Positions 1 through 5,588 of a stretch of DNA of 5,588 bases are shown here, piece after piece. How positions within the stretch are numbered: position 1 is the stretch's first letter; every line of letters starts with the position of its first letter. The notes beneath the pieces were generated by a model that ran no database searches, was not told the origin of the DNA, and saw only the letters and a program-made list of their open reading frames with translations. The stretch comes from an uncultured Eubacteriaceae bacterium (lineage in GTDB: Bacteria; Bacillota; Clostridia; Lachnospirales; CAG-274), in the NCBI GenBank assembly GCA_946534775.1, contig CAMNCZ010000102.1, forward strand, positions 1 to 5,588, given 5' to 3'. The position numbers were made by a program, and so were the translations under genes.

Positions 1-26
1 AATGTTATAATTGCCTCTTTTATCAT
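1..26 (-). CDS. trpD: Probable anthranilate phosphoribosyltransferase, first 8 codons only (gene continues past the left edge)
   Basis: Only the first eight codons are inside the window, reading M-I-K-E-A-I-I-T on the minus strand. The ATG at 26-24 has an AGAGGG ribosome binding site 8 bases upstream and lies 21 bases after the trpG stop codon. Many TrpD proteins begin with a similar MIKEAI stretch, and trpD commonly follows trpE-trpG in Clostridia, where it transfers phosphoribose to anthranilate in the second committed step of tryptophan synthesis. The identity is therefore inferred mainly from operon position and a very short N-terminus. A competing ATG at 48-46 overlaps the trpG stop (TAATG) and is also open to the edge in another frame, but it has no ribosome binding site at the right distance. 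Confidence 0.62.
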
Positions 27-34
27 TTTTATTT

Positions 35-40
35 CCCTCT
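35..40 (-). promoter_or_regulatory. Ribosome binding site of probable trpD
   Basis: On the minus strand AGAGGG ends 8 bases before the ATG at 26-24. It decides between that ATG and the one at 48-46, which overlaps the trpG stop codon and has no comparable site in front of it. Confidence 0.6.
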
Positions 41-47
41 TTCTTCA

Positions 48-617
48 TTATTTATTTATACTCTCTACAAAATTTTTCAATATTTCCAAACCTTTAGGTG
101 TCAGCACCGATTCGGGATGAAACTGCAAACCGTATATCGGTTTTTCCTTATGCTCTACAGCCATTATCTCGCCGTCGGCGGTTTTGGCCGTAACTTTCAG
201 ACAGGCGGGCAGGGTAGCCGCATCCGCGCTTAAACTGTGGTATCTTGCGACCGTTATTTTTTCTTCAAGGCCCTTGAATAAAATACATTCTTTATCCGTT
301 TCCGCAACCGACTGTTTGCCGTGCATAAGCTGTTTTGCATAAGTTATCCTGCCGCCAAAGGCTTCGCATATTGCCTGATGTCCAAGGCAGATACCAAGTA
401 TCGGCACATTTATCTGCCTTACAACTTCTTCACAGACACCTGCGTTTTCGGGTCTGCCGGGGCCCGGTGATATTATTATCGCATCGGGTCTTAATTTTTT
501 TATCTCTTCAACCGTAAGTTCGTCGTTTCTTATAACCTTCATATCCTCGGTTATCGTGCCGACAAGCTGAAAAACATTATATGAAAAACTGTCGTAATTA
601 TCTATTAAAAGTATCAT
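48..617 (-). CDS. trpG: Anthranilate synthase component II (glutamine amidotransferase subunit)
   Basis: This is a 189-residue class I glutamine amidotransferase, the usual length for a free-standing TrpG/PabA. It hydrolyses glutamine and passes ammonia to TrpE, which makes anthranilate from chorismate. Visible motifs are DNYDSFSYN (residues 6-14), the PGPG oxyanion loop (51-54), the nucleophile Cys77 in GICLGHQ (75-81), and the His167/Glu169 dyad in QFHPES (165-170), so all catalytic residues are present. The frame is open 26 codons further upstream, but the extension is low-complexity and would lie inside trpE. The ATG at 617-615 starts the conserved MILLIDNYDSF, overlaps the trpE stop as ATGA, and has a GGGG ribosome-binding-like tract 7 bases upstream at 628-625. 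Overlap and gene order mean translational coupling to trpE. TrpG and PabA cannot be separated by sequence alone; the operon favours TrpG, though it may also serve folate synthesis. Confidence 0.95.
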   Translation of the reverse strand: MILLIDNYDSFSYNVFQLVGTITEDMKVIRNDELTVEEIKKLRPDAIIISPGPGRPENAGVCEEVVRQINVPILGICLGHQAICEAFGGRITYAKQLMHGKQSVAETDKECILFKGLEEKITVARYHSLSADAATLPACLKVTAKTADGEIMAVEHKEKPIYGLQFHPESVLTPKGLEILKNFVESINK

Positions 618-2116
618 TCCGTCACCCCGTTCTCCGTGTTTATTACCGCCGATGCCTTTACCGCCTTTATAACGGCCGCCGCCTTGTGCAGGCACTCGTT
701 ATACTCGTTTTCGGGCACGCTGTCGGCAACTATGCCCGCGCCCGAACGGATAAAGACTTTGTTGTTTTTGCTGAATGCAAGCCTTATCGCAATACAGGTA
801 TCAAGGTTGCCCGCAAACGATATATAGCCTATCGCGCCGCCGTAAATGCCGCGTTTGTTGTCCTCCAGCTCGTTTATTATCTCGCACGCCCTTATTTTGG
901 GTGCGCCCGAAAGCGTGCCTGCGGGCAGTATCGCATCTATCGTATCTATCGTATCTTTATCGCCGCTTATTTCGCCGCGCACCGTGGAACCGATATGCAT
1001 AACGTGCGAAAACCTCTGTATCTCCATATATTTTTCTACCTTTACCGTGCCGAATTTGCTTATCTTGCCGATATCGTTACGGCCCAGGTCAACAAGCATA
1101 TTATGCTCTGCAAGCTCCTTTTCGTCCTTTAAAAGCTCCTCTTCAAGCGCCGCATCTTCTTCCTTTGTCTTGCCGCGCGGCCTTGTGCCCGCAAGCGGGA
1201 AGGTATGCAAAACGCCGTTTTCAAGCTTAACAAGCGTTTCGGGGCTTGCTCCCGCTATCTCGCCGTCCGTGCCCGAAAAATAGAACATATAGGGTGACGG
1301 GTTGAGGTTGCATAAAATTTTATAGGTATCAAACAGACTGCCCTCGGTCTCCGCCTCCAGTCTGTTTGAAAGCACTACCTGGAAAATATCGCCCTCTTTG
1401 ATATAATTTTTGGCGGTATCGACCATTTTGCAGTAGCGTTCCTTGTCAAACAGCGGCTTAAAGTCCGATTTTAATTTAAGCGGCTCGTCCTTTGCCTTTT
1501 CGCCGTTTACTATCATATCTGCAAGCATTTCCGCTTCTTTTATCGATGCATAGTAGCTTGTTTTGTATGTCGGCACATCAAGGTTTACCATAACCACTAT
1601 TTTATTTTCGTAATTGTCAAAGGCTATTACCTTGTCAAAAAGCATCATATCCATATCTTTGAAACCGTCGCGGTCTTTCGCATCAAGGTCGAGCGAAGGC
1701 TCTGCGTATTTTATATAATCATAGGCGAAATATCCTACAAGTCCGCCCGTAAACGGCGGTAAATAGTCCAGCACGGGGCTTTTGTTCTCGCTTATTATGC
1801 GCCTTATCTGTTCCCTCGGGTCGCCCTGTATGTTCTGCTTTGTAAGTTTGGTTTTAATAGTTGTCACATTGTTTATACAAGTAAGCTCCATTATCGGCTG
1901 ACAGCCCAGAAAGCTGTATCTGCCCCACTCCTTGTTGTCCTCAAAACTTTCAAGCATATAGCAGTGGTTTGAGATTTTTTTCATTTTCTGCATTACATCA
2001 ACGGGTGTTATGCGTGTGTTTCTTATCTCGCAGCTGACGGGGATAGTACCGTACTTTCCCGTTTTGGCAAGCTGTTCCGCTTCTTCAAATGTCGGTCTGA
2101 ATTTCAATTTTTCCAT
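614..2116 (-). CDS. trpE: Anthranilate synthase component I (chorismate-binding, aminating subunit)
   Basis: The 500-residue protein is full length for TrpE. It converts chorismate and ammonia from TrpG to anthranilate and pyruvate, the first committed step of tryptophan synthesis. The N-terminal domain has the LES element (55-57) and the C-terminal chorismate-binding domain has NPSPYM (272-277); both belong to the tryptophan feedback pocket of known TrpE enzymes, so allosteric inhibition is expected. Further motifs are GASPETL (289-295), PLAGTRPRG (307-315), EHNMLVDLGRND (337-348), HVMHIGSTV (371-379), PAGTLSGAPK (398-407) and IRSGAGIV (456-463). The Ala in PLAGTRPR is diagnostic: aminodeoxychorismate synthase (PabB) has the catalytic Lys of PIKGT there, so this is TrpE and not PabB. 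The start is supported by AAGGAG 8 bases upstream. The stop overlaps the trpG start by 4 bases. Expression is controlled by the T-box just upstream. Confidence 0.97.
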   Translation of the reverse strand: MEKLKFRPTFEEAEQLAKTGKYGTIPVSCEIRNTRITPVDVMQKMKKISNHCYMLESFEDNKEWGRYSFLGCQPIMELTCINNVTTIKTKLTKQNIQGDPREQIRRIISENKSPVLDYLPPFTGGLVGYFAYDYIKYAEPSLDLDAKDRDGFKDMDMMLFDKVIAFDNYENKIVVMVNLDVPTYKTSYYASIKEAEMLADMIVNGEKAKDEPLKLKSDFKPLFDKERYCKMVDTAKNYIKEGDIFQVVLSNRLEAETEGSLFDTYKILCNLNPSPYMFYFSGTDGEIAGASPETLVKLENGVLHTFPLAGTRPRGKTKEEDAALEEELLKDEKELAEHNMLVDLGRNDIGKISKFGTVKVEKYMEIQRFSHVMHIGSTVRGEISGDKDTIDTIDAILPAGTLSGAPKIRACEIINELEDNKRGIYGGAIGYISFAGNLDTCIAIRLAFSKNNKVFIRSGAGIVADSVPENEYNECLHKAAAVIKAVKASAVINTENGVTE

Positions 2117-2124
2117 AGCATTTT

Positions 2125-2130
2125 CTCCTT
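2125..2130 (-). promoter_or_regulatory. Ribosome binding site of trpE
   Basis: AAGGAG on the minus strand ends 8 bases before the trpE ATG (2116-2114). It lies downstream of the T-box terminator and outside its stem, so control is expected at transcription termination and not by hiding this site. Another ATG at 2121-2119 is in a different frame and too close to the site. Confidence 0.88.
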
Positions 2131-2154
2131 TACAAATTTACCTGATTTTGCCAT

Positions 2155-2203
2155 AAAAAAGACCCGTCCACGACAGATCTTTATAATCTGCCAAGGACGG
2201 GTC
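2155..2203 (-). terminator. Rho-independent terminator of the T-box, overlapping the antiterminator
   Basis: GACCCGTCC (2203-2195) pairs perfectly with GGACGGGTC (2169-2161). An inner GGCAGAT/ATCTGTC helix with one G-U pair extends it, and six T follow (2160-2155). The competing antiterminator uses CAAGG (2232-2228) with CCTTG (2196-2192) and GCG (2220-2218) with CGT (2199-2197), leaving the seven-base UGGCACC bulge. The segment 2199-2192 belongs to both structures, so they are mutually exclusive. Uncharged tRNA-Trp should stabilise the antiterminator and allow trpE transcription. Confidence 0.94.
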
Positions 2204-2440
2204 GAATATTATCAACTCGCGGTGCCACCTTGCTTCACAGCGTTGCTGCGCACTTTTCAGGGTACCATCATACCCCCGGCGAACTAACGTATGCCCTCAC
2301 GTTACGGCTACTTGCACAAGCTTTCGCCATACCCTCAGCGGTCCATTTAACGGCCTGTTTCCTGCCCTTTTCCAGCAATCGGGGCTCTCTGTCGGCTAAC
2401 CTTTAGGTCATATACCGTTTTTATCTCCGCTTCATCGGTT
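2155..2440 (-). promoter_or_regulatory. T-box riboswitch leader, tRNA-Trp specific (UGG specifier)
   Basis: This transcribed leader senses uncharged tRNA-Trp and controls the trp operon. The conserved T-box AAGCAAGGTGGCACCGCG is at 2235-2218. In Stem I, AGCGG (2431-2427) can pair with CCGCT (2341-2337) and AACGG (2419-2415) with CCGTT (2353-2349). Together they enclose an internal loop whose 3' side reads AAATGGA (2348-2342). The UGG in it (2345-2343), followed by a purine, is the specifier codon for tryptophan. The distal part has the AGAGAGC and GATTGCTGG elements typical of Stem I tops (about 2390-2372). The middle can form GGCGAA/TTCGCC (2328-2323 with 2283-2278), TAACGT/ACGTTA (2304-2299 with 2290-2285) and a Stem III-like GGGTA/TACCC hairpin (2275-2271 with 2264-2260). 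The bulge UGGC (2227-2224) is complementary to a GCCA tRNA end, matching the G discriminator usual for bacterial tRNA-Trp. The pairings were made by eye. Confidence 0.95.
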
Positions 2441-2471
2441 TAAAGTATTAAATTGTTTTTTATTTGATATA

Positions 2472-2500
2472 ATAATACAACATATTTTCTCATTTGTCAA
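2472..2500 (-). promoter_or_regulatory. Sigma-A promoter of the trp operon
   Basis: On the minus strand a perfect -35 box TTGACA (2500-2495) and a near-consensus -10 box TATTAT (2477-2472) are separated by exactly 17 bases. AT-rich, UP-element-like sequence lies upstream of the -35 box. Transcription should start near 2465, about 20 to 35 bases before T-box Stem I. No operator palindrome is evident over the core, which fits control by the T-box downstream. The start site is inferred. Confidence 0.88.
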
Positions 2501-2520
2501 TACTGAATTTTGTTTATGAG

Positions 2521-2534
2521 AAAAAAATTTTTTT
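2521..2534. repeat. A7T7 perfect palindrome between the pectin esterase stop and the trp promoter
   Basis: Seven A are followed by seven T, so the 14 bases are self-complementary. It starts 5 bases after the esterase stop codon and ends about 20 bases before the trp -35 box. As RNA it would give only a weak all-A-U stem with no GC core, so it is not a convincing terminator. It may act as a bent A-tract or UP-element-like region for the promoter, which is inference. Confidence 0.4.
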
Positions 2535-2539
2535 ATTTT

Positions 2540-5500
2540 TTATTTGCTTGCATCTCCGAGTTTATTAATGTACTTATCAAGGTCGGTTTTCCAGTAGTTT
2601 TCGGCCACGCTTTCATCATAAACGCCTTCCGCGTTTTTGCCGAAACACTCGGTTTTAAGATCCGACCATACCTTAAACTCCACTCTGCCGTTATTATCGG
2701 CCGCAGAGACTGCCGCAGGCTTTTTGATACTGTCCGCAAAGCCCAGTTTGCCGTCGTTTTCAATGGTATCCGCCATCATTGCCGCAAGTATAAAACCGCC
2801 CAATTTTGAATGATGCGTTTTTTCGCCGTAGGCAAAAAGCCTTGCCGCCTCGCTGTCGCTGCCCGTTTCCTTATAAGCATTTTCGTAAAGATCCTTGCTG
2901 ATTTCATACATATCTATACATTCGATGCCGTTTTCCCGGGCAAGCTGTTTTGTGGCGATAACATACTCGTCATTTGCACCGTGGTGCGGTTTTATCGTGC
3001 CGTTATCGTTAAAATACATTCTTGAAACGGGAGTTACCAGTACGGGTGTCGCATCAACGGCCTTTGCCGCATCGATATACTGCTGCAAATACCATTTGAA
3101 ACTGCCGTCGCCCTTGCCCTCGCCGCTTGGTGCGGTAAGCGGGTAAACTCCGTTTGCATCGGGCTTTCCTACGGGTACATAGCGGTCTGCGTAATCCGCG
3201 GAACTGTCGTTATGACCAAACTGTATAAACAGATAGTCGCCCGCACCCATATCCTTTTTTATTTTATCCAAAAATTTATCGCTGCCGTCGGCTTTTGTGC
3301 CGTCAATAAATGTACGCGAACTTCTGCCGCCCTCGGCATAGTCCATCACTTCATATTTGGAATCATCTATAAAATAGCCCAAAAACTCGCCCCAGCTGCC
3401 TTCGACACGGTTTGCGCCGCTGTTGTTTATAGCACCTGCGGAATAGTCCTTAACGGTGGAATCGCCCGCAAGGAAAATAACGCTTTTGCCGCTTGGTCTT
3501 GCCGCCTCGCGGTAGCCGCTGCCCTCTTCGGTCTCCTTATCGGTAACAAGGGTAACGCTTTCGCCTGCCGCGCCGCTGTAGAGCATCGGCGTTACGACCG
3601 CTTTCAGCTTTTTGCCCAAAACGGCGTTTGTAAGCAGTATTCCGTCATTTTCGACCGCCGAAACGGTCTTTAAAAATTCTTCTCCGTGTTCCGAAACGGC
3701 ATAATAATCGATTCTTGTCGCATCAGAAGCTTGGTTTGCGCCCAGATCGTATTTAACGGTGAATGTATCGCCCGTTGCAGGTGCCGCAACATCGCCGTCG
3801 GTGCTGAAATACGGCGCTGTCGTATATTCAACTCCCGCATTTTCAAGCGCGAAAAACTCGGGTGTCCAGTCCTCGCCGAAATATTCCTTGGGGTCTGCGG
3901 CCTTGTTATCCACCGTGCCCTTTGTTCTGCCGCTTGTGCTTACGGACTTGCCAGCGTAGCTCGTGCCGTATTCCTTAAAATGCGCCTTGTCGGGGTCAAC
4001 GCCGCTCATCTGCGTCCAGCCGTCGGCCTTTATCGCATCCTTGTTCTGCAATTTGGTATTGTAGAAATAAACCGTTGCATTCACATCCCACGGCCTGCCG
4101 AAATATCCGGGTTCGTGCAGGGTATCGGCCTTGTTTGTTATGGTGCAGCTTCTGAATAGATAGCCGTGATAATCGGGATAGTTATTGCTTCTTGCCGCCG
4201 TTATATAGCCGCCCGATGCCTTGTCGGTATAGCCGCAGAAACGCAGTTCGCAGCCGTCAAACACGGCATCGCCGCTGCCGAAGATATAGTCCGTATTGCC
4301 CTCTATAACGCAGTTTTTAAAATATACATCATTTGTCACATTGCCGCCGATATACAGCGTATCCTGACTGCCTATAAAGGTACAGTCCTTAAACTCCGTA
4401 TCATCGCTTTCTATCGCTATTGCGGTGGAACGCTCGGTCGCCTCCTTGGTGCGTGCATCCATACCCAGCGCTCTTTCGGTTTTGATGCTGCTTACGCCGC
4501 TCACTTCCGCACCGTCAAGTATTTCTTCATCCGTAACATATTTGTTGAAAGATGCCTCGAACGTGATGCCTTCTGCGCGGAAAGAGTATGCATCCGCCGT
4601 CACAAACGTACCTACACCCCACTTTGCGGGGATATTCTTTTCAAATTTGTCAAAAGCATCCTCGGTGTTGAACCAACCGTCTTTATCAATGCTGTAGTAT
4701 TTGTAGCCGATACCGTAGTACCAGGTAAGTACGGCATCGCCCTCGCCGTCTTTAACAAGGCTTAAATTCGGCACATCTATCTTCACCTGCTCGCGGTAAG
4801 TGCCGGGTGCAATGTGTATCGTTATCCTCTGCGCACTCAGTTTTCGCATAGCTTTTGCGGCCTTTACAGCCTCACCGAGGGTGTTGAAACTCAGGCTGCC
4901 GCCGTTTTCGCCCACATAAATATCGCTTGCAAACTCCGTGTAAACGGGCGTTTTTTCCTCGCCTTTAAAATAGAGGTCACGCGATGTATCGCCGTTTACA
5001 ACAACGTGCGTTCTTGTGGTACAGCCGTCATTATCCACAGCCGAAGCCAGATAAGTGCCCGCACGCAGTTTGGCGGTGTAATTTCCGCCGTCCGCCGTTC
5101 CCGTATATTCATAATCGTCTTCGATGTTTGTAAATTTTATTTCCTTAACACCGTCCGCGCCTGTCAACGCACCGCGCACATCATAAACGGGCTTTTTGTC
5201 CACATTTATCGGCTGAATTATGCCCGTTTTGGCGTTTACTTTGTCACCCTGCTTTATCTCGTAGTCGTTCACGCCCTCAAAAGCCGCGGTATACTCAACA
5301 TTCGCATCTATCACGGCACCGTAGCGGCCGTTTGTTATCTTCGCCTCCACAGGCTCTGTCATAGCATCTTCCGCAGGTGTAAATATCAGCTTTACGTCTT
5401 TAAAGTCCATATCTTCTTTAAAGCCCGTTATTTTGCCGCTTACCTTGACCGTTTTCTTGACTTCCGCAGTCATATCGAGTTCAATGCCTTTTTCAATATT

Positions 5501-5588
5501 TTCGGCAGATACAGCAATTTCCCTTGTATCAGCCGAAAAAGCCACACCCCGAACACCCGATAAAACGGCGATATAAGTGTAATTCGGC
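2540..5588 (-). CDS. Multidomain pectin esterase: pectin methylesterase (CE8) plus rhamnogalacturonan acetylesterase-type SGNH hydrolase (CE12), N-terminus missing
   Basis: The frame stays open to the right edge (1015 codons seen), so the beginning and any signal peptide are missing. A GTG at 5545 is in frame but is preceded by open domain-like sequence with no ribosome binding site, so it is not taken as the start. Numbering below counts that GTG codon as residue 1. Residues up to about 200 form beta-rich, Ig/CNA-B-like repeats (VSGKITG near 35-41, VRGALTG near 123-129). Residues 205-515 are a pectin methylesterase with GTYREQV (248-254), QDTL (394-397; oxyanion Gln394, acid/base Asp395), D419YIFG (nucleophile Asp419) and GRPW (483-486; Arg484). 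About 575-670 is an Ig-like spacer. Residues 688-930 are SGNH/CE12: GDST with Ser696, GGRSSRTF (739-746), GHND (777-780) and EKTHH (908-912), where Glu replaces the usual Asp. The last 70 residues are unassigned and no LPXTG anchor is seen. It probably acts outside the cell, removing methyl and acetyl esters from pectin. Confidence 0.92.
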   Translation of the reverse strand, partial: PNYTYIAVLSGVRGVAFSADTREIAVSAENIEKGIELDMTAEVKKTVKVSGKITGFKEDMDFKDVKLIFTPAEDAMTEPVEAKITNGRYGAVIDANVEYTAAFEGVNDYEIKQGDKVNAKTGIIQPINVDKKPVYDVRGALTGADGVKEIKFTNIEDDYEYTGTADGGNYTAKLRAGTYLASAVDNDGCTTRTHVVVNGDTSRDLYFKGEEKTPVYTEFASDIYVGENGGSLSFNTLGEAVKAAKAMRKLSAQRITIHIAPGTYREQVKIDVPNLSLVKDGEGDAVLTWYYGIGYKYYSIDKDGWFNTEDAFDKFEKNIPAKWGVGTFVTADAYSFRAEGITFEASFNKYVTDEEILDGAEVSGVSSIKTERALGMDARTKEATERSTAIAIESDDTEFKDCTFIGSQDTLYIGGNVTNDVYFKNCVIEGNTDYIFGSGDAVFDGCELRFCGYTDKASGGYITAARSNNYPDYHGYLFRSCTITNKADTLHEPGYFGRPWDVNATVYFYNTKLQNKDAIKADGWTQMSGVDPDKAHFKEYGTSYAGKSVSTSGRTKGTVDNKAADPKEYFGEDWTPEFFALENAGVEYTTAPYFSTDGDVAAPATGDTFTVKYDLGANQASDATRIDYYAVSEHGEEFLKTVSAVENDGILLTNAVLGKKLKAVVTPMLYSGAAGESVTLVTDKETEEGSGYREAARPSGKSVIFLAGDSTVKDYSAGAINNSGANRVEGSWGEFLGYFIDDSKYEVMDYAEGGRSSRTFIDGTKADGSDKFLDKIKKDMGAGDYLFIQFGHNDSSADYADRYVPVGKPDANGVYPLTAPSGEGKGDGSFKWYLQQYIDAAKAVDATPVLVTPVSRMYFNDNGTIKPHHGANDEYVIATKQLARENGIECIDMYEISKDLYENAYKETGSDSEAARLFAYGEKTHHSKLGGFILAAMMADTIENDGKLGFADSIKKPAAVSAADNNGRVEFKVWSDLKTECFGKNAEGVYDESVAENYWKTDLDKYINKLGDASK

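Noticed and set aside
618..695. A longer TrpG with 26 extra N-terminal residues starting at 695
   Set aside because: The extension is Gly/Lys-rich, lies wholly inside trpE, and the family starts at MILLIDNYDSF. The ATGA overlap supports the start at 617.
930..960. Short direct repeats of ATCGTATCT in trpE
   Set aside because: They encode the D-T-I-D-T-I-D-A-I stretch before PAGTLSGAPK, where the length matches that of other TrpE proteins. This looks like chance codon similarity and not an inserted repeat.
2440..2493. A 17-codon minus-strand ORF (ATG at 2493-2491, ending before T-box Stem I) as a trp leader peptide
   Set aside because: Its ATG lies between the -35 and -10 boxes, so it would not be transcribed from this promoter. 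It has no Trp codons and no ribosome binding site.
2533..2763. Minus-strand 76-codon frame overlapping the 3' end of the esterase gene
   Set aside because: It is in another frame inside a well-supported gene, with no recognisable domain or start signal.
5543..5545. GTG at 5545-5543 as the true start of the esterase
   Set aside because: The frame stays open to the window edge with similar domain-like sequence, no ribosome binding site precedes it, and a secreted enzyme would need a signal peptide, which is absent here.
4814..5563. Long plus-strand open frame of 249 codons opposite the esterase gene, and others like it (for example 4166-4765, 3686-4159, 581-1132)
   Set aside because: They are antisense shadows of strongly supported minus-strand genes. 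Their translations are rich in Cys, Arg, His and Ile without any recognisable domain.

Overview
The window looks like a piece of a Clostridia (Bacillota) chromosome, probably from a plant-fibre-degrading gut or rumen bacterium. This rests on a tryptophan-specific T-box riboswitch of the Firmicutes type, a consensus sigma-A promoter, AGGAG-type ribosome binding sites, and a long secreted-type pectin esterase of the kind found in pectin-using gut Clostridia. The genus is inference. All recognisable genes lie on the minus strand, so transcription runs from the right end of the window to the left.

Right part (2540-5588): one very large open frame enters from beyond the right edge. It encodes beta-rich repeats, then a pectin methylesterase domain (CE8), an Ig-like spacer, and a rhamnogalacturonan acetylesterase-type SGNH hydrolase domain (CE12). 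The two catalytic modules would remove methyl and acetyl groups from pectin and so open the backbone to lyases and hydrolases. The N-terminus and any signal peptide are outside the window.

Middle (2117-2539): an AT-rich spacer carries a strong promoter (TTGACA, 17 bp, TATTAT). It is followed by a complete T-box leader with a UGG (Trp) specifier codon, an antiterminator and a rho-independent terminator. This explains the whole gap of about 420 bases between genes.

Left part (1-2116): this is the start of a tryptophan biosynthesis operon. trpE and trpG overlap by 4 bases (ATGA). The first 26 bases of a probable trpD follow, with its own ribosome binding site, and are cut by the window edge. 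Uncharged tRNA-Trp should bind the T-box, block the terminator and switch on anthranilate synthesis. TrpE also keeps the residues expected for feedback inhibition by tryptophan.

The pectin esterase and the trp operon have no obvious functional link. They are adjacent in the same direction, with only about 40 bases between the esterase stop codon and the trp promoter. I found no mobile element, CRISPR array, tRNA, rRNA or wholly unknown system.
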